Origin: Galeruca laticollis
Lineage: Eukaryota > Arthropoda > Insecta > Coleoptera > Chrysomelidae
Assembly (NCBI GenBank): GCA_963921935.1
Contig: OY998179.1
Coordinates: 24,301,114 to 24,365,113, forward strand
Length of the DNA: 64,000 nucleotides
Direction of reading: 5' to 3'
The notes beneath the pieces are model-generated. The model did no database searches. It worked only from the letters and a program-made list of their open reading frames with translations, and had not been told where the DNA came from. Both the position numbers and the translations under genes were made by a program. Positions 9,026 through 20,586 of the stretch are shown here, piece by piece; within the stretch, counting starts at the first letter, position 1; each line of letters begins with the position of its first letter.

Positions 9026-12000
9026 CAGGGCCGTTCCAACCTGGTCGAGCGCCGTCGTGCAAATGTGATCACAGCGCCTTTTTTGCTGCATGTATTTTTT
9101 AAATTTTATGTTATGTACATTCAACATAATCGTTAGACGGATTAATAAATAATACAACTTTGAAGCAGAAATAAACATTTTATTACCAAACAAAAAATAA
9201 ATATTTTTTGAACAAGAAATAGTTACCTAATCTAAATAACCTGAATAAAACTAAATAAAAGTAGCTTTACGCGCTTTCTTTCTGGAAAATTCAGAAATAA
9301 GTTCAGTCATATTTATATTGTCCAACAAATCACTTTCAATCGATATGATTGCCAAATTATCGAGCCGTTGTTGGCCCATTGACGATCTTAAGTAGTTTTT
9401 GATTAACTTTAACTTTGAGAAAGTTCTCTGCGCTGAAGCAACCGATACAGGCATTGTCAACAAAATTCGCAAAGCTACGCTTGCATTTGGAACAGAATGA
9501 GTTAAATTATTTTTTATAATGTAGTTTAACATTTGTGTCGGTGTTTGTAGATTAAGATTTTTTAAAAATTGCAACTCGTGGAATAATTCTGTTCCATTTA
9601 TGTCACGCTCATTACGATTTTTGTCTGTTAAAACTCCTTCAAGCTGTAAACAACAATTTAGTTGTTCCTTTTCTGGTAAATCTGAAAATTTACAAATATC
9701 CCATAAAAATTGAAAATGGTCGGAATGGGACGACAATAAGTCGAACCTTTCACCAATTGATCTTATAACAATATCAAGTGTACTAAAAAAAATGTTTATT
9801 TTAAAATCCCGTTCTCCATCTATAATTGGTTCATCGTCATTCTCGTAATTAAATTGTTTTTTAACACGCCTTGGTCTACACATTATTAGTTTTGAGGGTT
9901 GGCTCTACACCTAGAGATTTTGCAAGTTCAGAAGCATCAACTAATACATCTCCAAGTCCTTTATCACTTCGGTAAAAATCTTTGGTTTGTAATGTTTTGC
10001 TAACAGTATTGACTCTAAACAGAACATTGTACCACAATACTAATGTACATATAAACCGGTAACTTTTTAATTTATTTGCTAAAGATTCAGCCATATGCTT
10101 TGTATTGTCATCGAAAGAAACTCCACTGAATATACTATATAAAGCTGATACCTCAATGGGGTAATGGCATCAATTCTGCTCGACCATCTAGTTTCAGAAA
10201 GTGGTTTTAAAGTTAAATTGGAAATATGTTATTTCAAAACGGTCCAACGATTAGTTGAAGCCGAAAAAAAATTGTAAAGTTCTTGAACCGTAGAAAAGAA
10301 TTGCCAGCTAGAGTTGTTTCCCTTAACTGCATCATTTACAACCAAGTTTAAACTGTGATTACAACAAGGTACAAAAAATGATCTTGGATTCAAATCTATA
10401 ATTTTTTTTTGTAAACCGGCATGCTTGCCTCGCATGTTGGCACCATTGTCGTATCCCTGGCCTCTCATATCATATAAATTTAAATTATGTGTTTCTAAAG
10501 CATTTAGTAGAAATTTTTGTAAGCCCTCAGCTGTTGTGTCTTCTATTGGAGCAAAATGTAAGAAACGTTCATCAACAACAATTTCCCCTGATGCTGTATC
10601 TAAATTTACGAACCTGATACAGACAGAAATTTGTTCTTGATGGCTCATGTCTGGAGTACAATCAAGAATAATAGAAAAATATTTTGAATTTTTAATCATA
10701 TATAAAATATTTTCTCTTAAATTATTGCCTATTATTTCAATTATTTCATTTTGAATGTGGATGCCAAGGTAATGATTAATTCTGTTGCTTTGCATTTGTA
10801 CCCTCTTAGTATGTTCAGCCATTATAGGATCGAATTTGGCAATCACTTCCACACATTTTAAGAAATTGCCATTATTATTTTTAAACAATTTCAAATTTTG
10901 ACCGCGAAAGGACAGATTTTGTTTAGCTAAAAACTGAATAACATAGAATACTCGCTCAATAACTGCATGCCAATATTTAATTTCAGCATTAAACAAATAT
11001 TTATGAGTTAGATCAATCGTATTGTTTGTTTTAAATCTAGTTAAACAGTCAGACCATGTCTTAAGATTTTCGAAATGCATTTTACTTTTTTCGTGAATAT
11101 TTAAATGTTCACTGAAATGTTGCCAATCATTATAGCCATTTTCATCAGCCAATCGGGCTTTTGCGGTGTTAAGGTTGAATATTCTGCAACAAAAACAAAA
11201 CACTGAATTTTTTAGAAGACAATCACGCTTGATTTTTTCATTATTTGGCAAAATTCGAGTGAAATATGATTCAGAAAATTTTCGCCCAGTCTTGTCTTTC
11301 GGAAAAACGCAATTTGAATTGTGATAATAGGTTGGACCAAATTTTATCAGAAGTTCAATATTCATTGAAGATAATATTTTCGGTCACAAACCAGGATCTT
11401 TAGACAGCTGTACAGTCTTACTATCAAAAACTTCATCATCATCAGCTTCGATAAACGTTACAGTTTTTTCAACTTCAACTGAACTTGATGTCGATGGCTC
11501 CATATTATCATCATCATTTTTTACGGAAGCCTCCGAAGGAGAATCAATGGGTGCTTTGAAAAATTGAGTTATTTTCTTATTGGTATTTTCCAACACCTCC
11601 TTCCGTTTACGTTTGTTAATTAGATTTTGGTAACCAGAAAGTTTCTTTTTACCTTCAGAAATCTAAAAAAATAATACCACATAAAATTTTGGGTTTGGGT
11701 TCGGGGTTTGTTGAATCTAATTAATTTATAATTATGAATTATAACGATCTGGATATACATTACTTACCTTAACTTTATTTTATACTTATAACTTATACTT
11801 TAAAGTTTGAGCTTCCAGAAAAGAACAAAATTTCAAATAAGGAAATAGGAAATAGGTATAACTTTTTAGCTGATGCGAGATGCGATTTACTCTACTGCTT
11901 AAGACAAAAGCCAATGCTCAAATGAACATGATTTCACTGCAATACTCGCTTGGCCAGACAAGAATGAACTTGTGAAATGAAACATAGGAACTAAGAAATA

Positions 12001-12287
12001 TAGTGCGGGCGTACGGCGCTCAGTAATAGAACAAAATATGCAATAGGTCGGGACCAAGCAACTTAAAGACGTCATATTTGAATCTATAGATGATAATAAT
12101 GATCATAATAATACATTTTATAAATTATTTGTTTAAATATTATTACTTATTTTCTACTTTAATCTTAATTCTAGCATATTCAGACATTGGTAAAAATAAA
12201 AAAAATATCTTCGGCGCCTTCGGCGCCTTTTTTGTGACGGCGCCGTCGTGCGCCGCACGACCTGCACATATGATTTTAACGGCCCTG
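9026..12287 (-). mobile_element. hAT DNA transposon with 10-bp terminal inverted repeats
   Basis: The ends are CAGGGCCGTT (9026-9035) and AACGGCCCTG (12278-12287), an exact inverted pair. Inside, GC-rich subterminal blocks with CGCCGTCGTGC occur at both ends. The transposase lies on the minus strand. I could not find matching 8-bp target duplications (ATTACAAA on the left, AACGCAGT on the right), so one flank may have been rearranged. The Jockey-like sequence on the left does not resume on the right. Confidence 0.85.
9251..11596 (-). pseudogene. hAT transposase (ZMYM1/DUF4371-like), three or more lesions
   Basis: Reading minus: a low-complexity acidic N-terminus with a PCNA-binding-like start (ITQFFKAP) at 11384-11596. 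Next is a TTF-type zinc finger (CFCCRIF, W-x-x-FSEH, HEKSKMH), then DUF4371 and the hAT catalytic region with the Asp in IILDCTPDMSHQEQ and the GQGYDNGANMRG motif (10229-11365). A linker follows at 9876-10094, then the C-terminal dimerisation domain with SVASAQRTFSKLKLIKNYLR (9251-9883). The lesions are a TGA near 11377 where Trp is usual, a stop after NRWTVLK near 10229, and a frameshift near 9880. The element could not make its own full transposase. Confidence 0.92.
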
Positions 12288-13223
12288 AACGCAGTAATTT
12301 AAATCTAATAATAATGCAAATGTTTAACATATCAATTGTTGTTTTCAGTATAAAGATAGAGGAAGAAAACAATATACCACTCTAAACTTTGCCTGTAGGT
12401 TAAGTTATAAAAATAAAGAAAATTATGACTAAACATAATCTGTTTTGAAGTTATAGTTAATTATCTGAATACTATAGGTAAATTATTTCAGAGAAAGTGA
12501 TATAATTAATTTGAAGATGGAATTATGATAATAATCCTATAAAATTAATATTATTCAAAATTTAGTTAGTTGAATCTAGTAAACGAAATTGAAAGTATAG
12601 GTAAAGGAGAGAAATAATATTATTTGGGCAACCATGCGATTAGTAACAAGGTCATTACTGCACTCGATTTGCAATTACTATTGGAACGATGTCTTCAAAT
12701 TTATCTATACTCGATATCCATATTACAATTCCGCTGTTGAATATCTTCAAGAATATTATAATATACATTAATTTATTTCAACATCGTTTCGCTTTCTATT
12801 AGCAACTTCTAATAAAATTACCATGAAATTTAATGATACAACAGATTATGTTATAGATTTCGTTACCAGGGATTCTTGCATGTGGTGGAATTCACATAAA
12901 TCTTGATGTCACAAACGGGCACAAATGTAATGCAAAAATATAAATTAATTAGTAACACAAGCTTACCCATACCCAACATATTTTGGAAAATAATTTATAG
13001 AAACAAAAATTTTGCATCCCAGATAAGAGTTTATTGTTTTGTGGAATCATTCCGATATTGGAGTAAAGTAGAAAAGAAGTAGCTTTAGCTTGGAATTCTG
13101 GATTGAATCAAAATATCATTTCGTTAATTGCTACGTACTTAACAAAGAATATGAAAACATCATCAAATATCAGTTGTCAGTATTAGTAAGATGGATACAA
13201 CAATATCCACTTTTTTCTGTAAC
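12288..13223. other. AT-rich, no gene seen
   Basis: No coding sequence or element end is supported. The only long frame (13090-13320) overlaps the tandem repeat that follows and has no recognisable domain. Confidence 0.5.
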
Positions 13224-13453
13224 TGTAACTAAAATAACTGCAAATATAATTATCGCAAAGACAGAAAATGCAATCAACTGTCTAACAGAGCTGATTAATA
13301 GAATCATGAAGGGAGAATAACCTGAAGCCACGACAAAATAGCTGCAAATATACTTATTGGAAGGTGAAAAAATGCAATCAACTATCTAACAGAGCTGATG
13401 AATGGACCAAGAAGAGAGAAAACATGAATTTACGATAAAATAACTGCAAATAT
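13224..13453. repeat. ~100-bp tandem repeat, left part (2.1 units)
   Basis: The units begin near ATAACTGCAAATAT and share GAAAATGCAATCAAC and AACAGAGCTGAT. Two units precede the Penelope insertion at 13453/13454. The array continues at 18129-18320, making about four units before insertion. Confidence 0.85.
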
Positions 13454-13573
13454 GAAATTAACTGTCTCGACCCTTACTTCGTGGAATCTACTCATATTAG
13501 TGTTTTAAATGAAACTCAATGTTTCTAGCTAATTCCACAATATAATGAAAAATGTTGAAAATTCTAGAAAATT

Positions 13574-13607
13574 GACAATTGTTTCGATAACTGAATATCA
13601 TCGTCAG
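13574..13607 (-). ncRNA. Hammerhead-ribozyme-like motif in inverted Penelope repeat
   Basis: The core CTGACGA, GAAA and the ACAATTGTC end are all kept. The stem II loop differs from copies 1 and 3 (UUCAGU here), while the GAUA/UAUC pairing is kept. The downstream strand offers AGAA to pair with the upstream UUCU in stem I. Confidence 0.65.
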
Positions 13608-13676
13608 AATGACAGAAGTTACATTTCGTTTGATGCCTACCCGATGTTTAGTAGCTATTTTTGGCTAGACCAAGAA

Positions 13677-13881
13677 GATTATTAGGAGTATTAACATAAG
13701 AAAATACAGGTCTAATTGGTTTCGTTATTTTATGTAATTTAACGGTTCCATATAATTACGAAAAGAGGTCCATCATAAATAAGAATCCTAATTGTCCACA
13801 ATTATATTGAACCGTTAAATTACATAAAATAACGAAACCAATTAGACCTGTAGTTTCTTATGTTAATACTCCTAATAATAT
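13677..13881. repeat. 71-bp inverted repeat with 63-bp spacer inside Penelope copy 2
   Basis: The arms at 13677-13747 and 13811-13881 are near-perfect inverted copies. The right arm is in the coding frame of the RT start (KPIRPVVSYVNTPNNILAKK). The left arm is therefore a backward copy of RT coding sequence, fused to an inverted terminal repeat. Confidence 0.88.
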
Positions 13882-15192
13882 ATTGGCAAAGAAGCTTAAC
13901 AATATACTTAATAGTTACGGATATGCATCTAAATACTCAATTAGAAATTCAATAGAACTAATCAAAAAATTAAAAGCATTCAACTCACAAGATAACTCTA
14001 AGCTTATTTCATTTGACGTTACTAATATGTTCACTAAAATTCCTCCTAAAGAATATCTAATACTTGTAAGAACATTACTAGAAGATAAAAATATTAATCC
14101 AGGAATAATATCAGATATACTTAATTTATTTGATGTATCCATTAATCAGAATTATTTCACTTTTGACAATAACATATATCTTCAAAATGAAGGTTTACCA
14201 ATGGGAAGCCCTATATCACCTATTTTGGCAAACATTTTTATGGACAGTTTAGAAAGAAAAATCTTTGAAAGTAATATTTCAAAAAATGTTTTATTTTGGT
14301 ATAGATATGTAGATGACAGATTAGCTTGTTTTATAGGCAGTGAACGATAATTAGATATATTTTTCAACCACATTAATAATTTAAACCCAAAAATTAAATT
14401 TACATTAGAAGTTGAAGAAAATAACTCAATCAATTTTCTTGATTTGAAAATTCAAAGAGTTAATAATGTACTTGATTATTCAATTTACCGAAAACTAACA
14501 CACACTGATGTGACAATTCCACATAGTTTCAATCACTCCATGTCACATAAACTAGCGGCATATAATTCAATGATACATAGAGGATTTTCAGTTCCTATGA
14601 ACAAATGTAATTTTGATATAGAGATTAATACAATTAGACAAATAGCAACATCCAACGGTTATCCATTACATATGATAAATAAGCTTATTAATTGAAAAGA
14701 GGAAAAAGTGGTATTACAACTAATATTTCCTAAACAATCTGAAGAAATAAAAATTTATAAAACCATCACATATGCAGGAAATATTTCTGATACTATTTTA
14801 AAGATAATATCTTTAGCAACGAATACAACAATTTCTTTTCAAACAGAAAGTAACGCAAGTAAAAAATTGTTAAATGTAAAAACAAAAATACCACCATTAA
14901 AGAAATCAGGTATATATAAACTCAAATGTCCAGAATGTAATGCTGTCTATTTGGGTCAGACCCTTAGAAATTTTTAAATCAGATTCAGTTAACAGTTACG
15001 AGTATACACATTAAAATAACCAGATAAATCCCACTACGCAAAACATCTTGTGTGTGTTTGTGATAAGAAACAAGAACTGGATTTCCTTGAAGAGTTGGAA
15101 ATTAGAAGACACTTAAGAAACCCACAATGTGAAATCGTCAATGAACAGATAAATCTAGGGAGTTCTCCACTATTAAACTGTCTTCTTAAGTG
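13760..15192 (+). pseudogene. Penelope reverse transcriptase plus GIY-YIG nuclease, broken
   Basis: The RT region has the Penelope motif 1 (LHKITKPIRPVVSYVNTP), motif A (ISFDVTNMFTKIP), LPMGSPISPILANIFM, and the catalytic WYRYVDDRLACF. A TAA at about 14348 follows. The frame then resumes with INFLDLKI, the thumb region and the connector (IRQIATSNGYPLHMINKLIN), has a TGA near 14693, and continues into the GIY-YIG domain (GIYKLKCPECNAVYLGQ). That domain is cut by a stop at 14977 and a deletion. RT and nuclease would act together in target-primed insertion; here neither can be made whole. Confidence 0.92.
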
Positions 15193-15364
15193 ATAATTGT
15201 AAAGATCAGCAGATATAGTTTTCCTGGTTTTCTAAATCATTGCACAGTTTTACTGATTTCAATTGGAAAAATGATATCCAATATATCACCATAGGGCTAA
15301 TAATATCTAAGCTTCAATATTTGTAATATCATATCTTCTTCTTTTTTCTATTAACATATATTAA

Positions 15365-17927
15365 CCCATTAGCGCCTGAATTAATTTTTCTTGTAAATGT
15401 TGTTTTTTTCTGTCAGAACTAGTATGTTAATGTTATTTACAGGCTTTTATTTATATAACTTTTTTCTTTAATATTTACAGTTGTCGACATTTTTGCCGTG
15501 CCCATATAACCACGCTAGGCATTTACGTAGTCACTTCGGTGAAAATGAAAAAAAAATACTTGAAACAAAATAAACATTCAAATAAAAAACAATTGTACTA
15601 AATTAACTATTATTTTGTATGATATAAAAGGAAACATTGTACACATAGGCCTACGTTGCATTTGGAGCATATTGTTCTTGTAGTTGATTTGCAAGTCTTA
15701 TATGCACATCTTCTTTTCTTCTCGACCGATTGAATCCAATGGTCTATCCGGTCAAAACGAACTTCATCTGATACTCTGCTGTCAGTTGTAGAACCATGTG
15801 CAGTAGATGGTCTTCCTGGTCCTTTTGGTAGGATTTTATATTTTTGTAAATAAACATTGGCAACTTCCCTCCTGAACTCTAATCCAGAAATTTTCTTTTC
15901 GTGAGATTTATTATACAAGATCCAGCTGTTCTGAATCGCTACGTCGAAAATCCAAGTCAGTATGGGCCAGTACCATTTCTTGCCTCGGATTCCGATCCTA
16001 TAGCAATTTACATTTTGGTCCATTTGATCTGTACCGCCCATATGTTTGTTATATTGAGCAATAAGTTTGGGTCTAGGAACCATAATGTTTTTCTTTTGTT
16101 GCTGCGAATATCTTTTGGCCTGACTTATTTCTTGAGTACCGCATGATGACGAGATCATGGTAACTACGGAATTATCCATCCAGCGAACAAATAACTCACC
16201 CTTATTTTTTTCCAAAGCAGTTTCAAAATATCCACGATTCTTTTTCTTGAATAATACTTTTGATGTCAAGGGACAACCTTTAGGTAACCGATTATTGCGA
16301 ATAGTACCTATAGCAGAATATCCATAAAATGTCAAAAACGAAAAAAGAGCAGGTCCAGAGAATAGATTATCCATGTAAAACTTATATTTAAACTTTTGTT
16401 TTTTCTCTGATATCACACTGAATAAAACTAAAAGCGGACTAGCTGCTTTGCCAAAAATTTTCTCGTAGGACGTATTTGACTTAGGGCCTTTGCCTTGATA
16501 TAGCTCGAAATTGACTAGGTATTCACTACTGGTATTGAGGCACCACATTTTAAATCCGAATCGAATCGGTTTGCCCCGGATAAATTGTTTACATCCGTGC
16601 CTACCGTAATAACGAATCATGCTTTCATCATAAGACAAGTGTTGCTCTGGCACAAAATTTTCAATACAGCGTTTTTTCATCTGGTCCATAATTGGACGCA
16701 CTTTCCAAGCTTTATCATTGCTATCGACTTTTGTATTGTCAGTGCAGTGGAGAAATCGGCATATCTGCAGAAATCTATCTCTTCTCATAGATTCATAAAT
16801 GGCAGTATTCCTCATATCGTTACCCCCGTCCCAATAGTGCCGCTTAGATGGCACGTTATAACCACTTATTAGTAATATGCCAAGAAAACACCGTATCTCG
16901 CTTGATGTTATTTTTGGATCCAGGCAATTTAAAAAAAGAGCATATCGACGACTTTCTTCTACTAAAAGATCAATCATTGCATCGTCTACAAATTTTTCAA
17001 AAATATTCACCATGGAGAGACTTATATATTCACTAAAATCAGGATTGGGAAACGAGGCAGCTTTTTCAATATCAAAATCAGCTCCTTTTTCCCATCTCAC
17101 TTCTGGATTATCATTAATTTTTGTCTCGACAATCCATGCTCTAACTTTATCAGGTAACATAGAAACAAGTTGATCATCTAAATTTATTGCTGCAGGGTCA
17201 ATTTCCTCATAATTTGTTCCTAATCGATCGTTGTTGGGCAATCTTATTTCTGCATTGGCAAGTAGTTGACGGGTTGTAAGATTATCAACTAGCCTATAAA
17301 ATAGACATGTGATAATATAACCAATTTGTGAAACCAATAGGTATTTCTTACCCGCCTTCGTCTTCGTCCGCTGAGTCTTCATCCGTATCTACATTTACAT
17401 CTGGTGGTTCAATAAATATGTCTCCATCAATATCTTCACTGTCGATCATATCAAGAGCCTCTGATAAAGAAAACCCCCTTCTGAAACAACGATTCTAAAT
17501 CAACGTATAATACAGTAACTAGGAACGCCTAGCGTGGCAATATGGCTACACTAAGATTTAACTAGGCATTGCATCTATACAATTCATCTAAATATTATTA
17601 AATGTGCATAAATATATTGTTTAGCTGTTCTAAAAAGCCACAGTTAAAATACATCAACCAAAACTCTCATTTGTGTTTGTCAAAAAGTACTTACTCAAAT
17701 CTAATGTCCATGTTTTCAGTTGAACTCACAACAGACGAACTTTACACGACAATAACCACTTTGAAACTAACCGGCAAACAAAACGAGACGTTCTCGCGCG
17801 TTTTTAGATGTTCCTAACTACAACGTCATCAATGCTCCACCCTCCAGCTAATGATCTACTTGCATTGAAGTGACATAGAACATAAGGGTTTTGCCGTGTC
17901 CATAGAACCACGCACGGCGTTAATGGG
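15365..17927 (-). mobile_element. piggyBac element 1, complete, TTAA target duplications
   Basis: The ends are CCCATTAGCGCC (15365-15376) and GGCGTTAATGGG (17916-17927), which match as inverted repeats at 11 of 12 positions. TTAA flanks both sides (15361-15364 and 17928-17931). Removing the element restores the Penelope terminal repeat seen in copies 1 and 3. Subterminal blocks related to TGCCGTGCCCATA and ACCACGC occur near both ends. The transposase is on the minus strand. Confidence 0.96.
15610..17711 (-). CDS. piggyBac transposase, three exons, apparently intact (609 aa)
   Basis: Splicing gives one open frame. Exon 1 is 17695-17711 (ATG at 17711, donor GTAAGT at 17694). Exon 2 is 17352-17480 (acceptor TTTCAG, donor GTAAGA). 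Exon 3 is 15610-17293 (acceptor TTATAG). The joins keep frame and yield the acidic N-terminus usual for this family (EALDMIDSEDIDG, TDEDSADEDEGG, then VDNLTTRQLLANAEIRL). Without splicing, exon 3 can be opened from a false upstream ATG in the intron. The catalytic Asp residues lie in SYDESMIRYYGRHG, YMDNLFSGPALF and MGGTDQMDQN. The C-terminus is a Cys-rich domain ending CSKCNVGLCVQCF. It excises and inserts the element at TTAA. No stop or frameshift is seen. Confidence 0.93.
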
Positions 17928-18031
17928 TTAAGTCAATCACAAGGTAGGTCACTTCTTGGTGTAGCCAAAAATAACTACTAAACATCAGGTAGGCATCAAA
18001 TGAAATGCAACTTCTGTCATTATGACGATGA

Positions 18032-18065
18032 TATTCAGTTATCGAAACATTTGTCAATTTTTAAA
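18032..18065 (+). ncRNA. Degenerate hammerhead-like motif, Penelope copy 2
   Basis: Matches the other copies except ATGACGA in place of CTGACGA, which loses the conserved core C, and ACATTTGTC for ACAATTGTC, which changes the stem III loop. It is expected to be inactive. Confidence 0.5.
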
Positions 18066-18128
18066 ATTTTCAACATTTTTCATTATATTGTGGAATTAGC
18101 TAGAAACATTGAGCTTCATTTAGAACAC

Positions 18129-18320
18129 TAACTGCAAATATACTTATCGCAAGGTCAGAAAATGCAATCAACTAACTAACAGAGCTGATGAATGGACCAA
18201 GAAGGGAGAAAAAAAGAAATAACGATAAAATCACTGCAAATATACTTATCGTAATCGCAAGGTCAGAAAATGTCTAACAGAGATGATGAATGGAATCATG
18301 AAGGGAGAAAAACCTGAAGG
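18129..18320. repeat. ~100-bp tandem repeat, right part
   Basis: This continues the array of 13224-13453. One unit is cut by the Penelope insertion and one more follows, with a small deletion after CAGAAAATG. Confidence 0.85.
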
Positions 18321-19151
18321 TTGGAGACTGGCGATACAGATACAAAGTTTATGTCCGAATTTTGGAGGAAAATATTAAATGAAACTGGGACTAAAAACTA
18401 TAATATAAGAAAAGCTTAGGTTGTAGACTGGAGATGACCAGTAAATTTTGTATTATGCCAATAATAATAATGTTTGAATGAAAAAGAAATATATGAAAAG
18501 ACCAAATTAAAAATATTTCAAATGGTGTATCTATTAATACTCCTTTTTGGCTATTACACATGAGTACGAACAAAAAGAAATAAAATAAAATGGGGATGAA
18601 ATAATTAAGAAAATTAAGAAGCTATTACAATCATGGGAACACTTGCAACTTATGCATGAAGCTAGAAGAAATATAAAGAAAGTGTAGCAAGTTAAGATTA
18701 GCAGACAAAAAAGGATAAAGCCAGAAAGTTTTGGAATGAAGTAATAGCAGAAATATTGAAAAAAACTGGGGACATTGAAACCAGCTAAAGAACCTGACTC
18801 AGCAGGAAGAAATTCGTGAAAAAGTCGCACCACAAAGTAGTAGAAATATTACAAAAACTATATAATTCACCAGAGAAAACAAAAATTTGAAAGATTTAGA
18901 TGAGTTTTTCGAAAATCTTTGGATATATTCATTTTTTTATGATGTACTACCTCGTTATTTTTTATCTGGATCTGCTACCCAATTCTTATATGCTATTAAG
19001 CTAGTTTTACTTACTGGAGGGCTTTTTCAACAGTATAATGCAAGTCAACATCTTCTTCATAATATGGGTACAGAAACTTTGTATAGGAGCTAGTCGTTTT
19101 TCAAAAAGGTTTTATTATTGAGTCTACATAATATTGTTCCTATTAAATATA
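18321..19151. other. AT-rich, no gene seen
   Basis: Short frames on both strands lack any recognisable domain. The text includes purine-rich runs but no element ends. Confidence 0.45.
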
Positions 19152-20235
19152 CAGGGCGCGCTATTGGTGTGACAAAGTTCGATATATCCGTTATTATAGA
19201 AGATATGGAATAAAGTTAAATACGAAAATTGTAGACATATGTAAACCTCCCATTTCAAAATTATTTTCATTTATACTGGGTGTTTCCTATTACCAGGGTG
19301 AAACAAACATACCTATATATTATTTCAGACTCAGATTGTACTCATCTCCCCCATACTTAAAATGTAGAGTTTCATATAAGTATATAGGGTATTTTAGAAG
19401 CTATGCCCAATTGTACGTGAAAATCATTGTGAGTTCAATGTCTTGTATAGTTCACACGAAACAATTTGACATCAATATTTTCCAGACATAACATTTTGAT
19501 ATTGGTGTAGTTTCATGACACAGTTCCATTTTTTGGATATTACAACATCTGAATACAGGGCGAGCAAAGAGTCGAACACATGGTTTTCTCTATTTTTTCA
19601 AATCAATCACACTGTTTTTCATTTCAAAAAGTGAAAAGACACCTTATTAGCTTTTATTTTTATTAGGCATTCCCTATACCTGAAATCATCAATTTCTGAG
19701 ATATTCTCAATTTAATAACAAAAAGGTTTTTAAAAATCATTTAATTGTAACAAATTAGCTATGGAATAATGACAAGTATTGATTAGTAACATGTCATTCA
19801 ACAAACTTTTGAAATTGCTTGAAAACTCATTTACTACTATTTTAAATGAGCTTTCCTGTTGAAGAATTTACTGACATGGTTTGGGTATTGGGAGAATGTA
19901 GTAGGAATTGTTTATTATCAATAAGAATTTACCAAGAGCGATATCCTGCACGAAGACAACCCACAAAAAGAACGTTGGAAAGGTTGATGGATCGTTTCAA
20001 TCCTACAGGTTCAGTACTTTATGAAAAACATGAAAGGACAAAAACTGCAGTTATTGAGGAAAATGAATTTAATTGTATGCTGGTAGTTGCGGACAATGTT
20101 ACCGTGAAACTTCGCACCAACAGGATATCAGTGTAACGTCCGTCCGAAGAATACTACATAAAAACTAGATGCAAGGTATGTCTACAGTCTTATCTGAGGA
20201 ACACCTGCAAAACTGCAACATAAACACTTTATATA

Positions 20236-20238
<3 letters not shown>

Positions 20239-20286
<48 letters not shown>
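20239..20286. repeat. (TA)n microsatellite
   Basis: About 23 TA units within the 5' LTR. The 3' LTR has only a short TATATA at the matching place, so the repeat expanded after insertion. Confidence 0.95.
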
Positions 20287-20288
<2 letters not shown>

Positions 20289-20296
20289 GTATGTAA

Positions 20297-20417
20297 TAGT
20301 ATATTACGTAACGTGTGTTGTAAGAAGTATTTTACGCACGAACAGAAAAGTTAGCGGCGAGTGCGTAATTCCGTGAGTGCGTAAAATGCGTTACAACACG
20401 AGTTACGTACTATACTT
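20297..20417. repeat. Imperfect hairpin, ~42-bp arms
   Basis: The arm at 20297-20340 (TAGTATATTACGTAACGTGT to TTTTACGCAC) is the inverse of 20376-20417 (GTGCGTAAAATGCG to ACGTACTATA) with a few mismatches and a loop of about 35 bases. Confidence 0.85.
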
Positions 20418-20481
20418 TACCTACGACCTACTTGTATTTATAATCTTATTAAGGGATTTAAAGTACAAATAGAAACGTACA

Positions 20482-20586
20482 TCCTCGACGGCCAGCCAAG
20501 TTTTATAAAAGTCGCTCCTCGATGCCCAGCCAAGCATCTTAGAAGTTCATCCTCGATGCTCAGCCAAGTTTTGTAAAAGTCCATCC
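20482..20586. repeat. Minisatellite, ~35 bp x 3
   Basis: Three diverged units share CATCCTCGATGCCCAGCCAAG followed by a TTTTRTAAAAGT-type end. Confidence 0.8.

Larger units (their letters stand above)
13454..18128 (+). mobile_element. Penelope-like element copy 2, split by piggyBac
   Basis: A 13-bp target duplication, TAACTGCAAATAT, lies at 13441-13453 and 18129-18141, and the copies join two halves of a tandem repeat unit. The element has a tail and inverted terminal repeat (13454-13676), an inverted fragment of its own RT (13677-13747), a forward RT to GIY-YIG region (13748-15192), and a 3' terminal repeat (15193-15364 and 17932-18128). A piggyBac is inserted in the 3' repeat at TTAA. Confidence 0.92.

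Noticed and set aside
9018..12295. 8-bp target duplication for the hAT element
   Set aside because: The flanks ATTACAAA and AACGCAGT do not match, so no duplication is claimed.
13090..13320. 76-codon open frame
   Set aside because: It overlaps the ~100-bp tandem repeat, whose units are not kept in frame, and shows no domain.
15610..17382. piggyBac transposase starting at the ATG at 17382
   Set aside because: That start reads through an intron; splicing from 17711 gives the expected family N-terminus.
18534..18833. 99-codon membrane-like open frame on minus
   Set aside because: Its hydrophobicity comes from AT-rich low-complexity sequence; there is no start context or homologous pattern.
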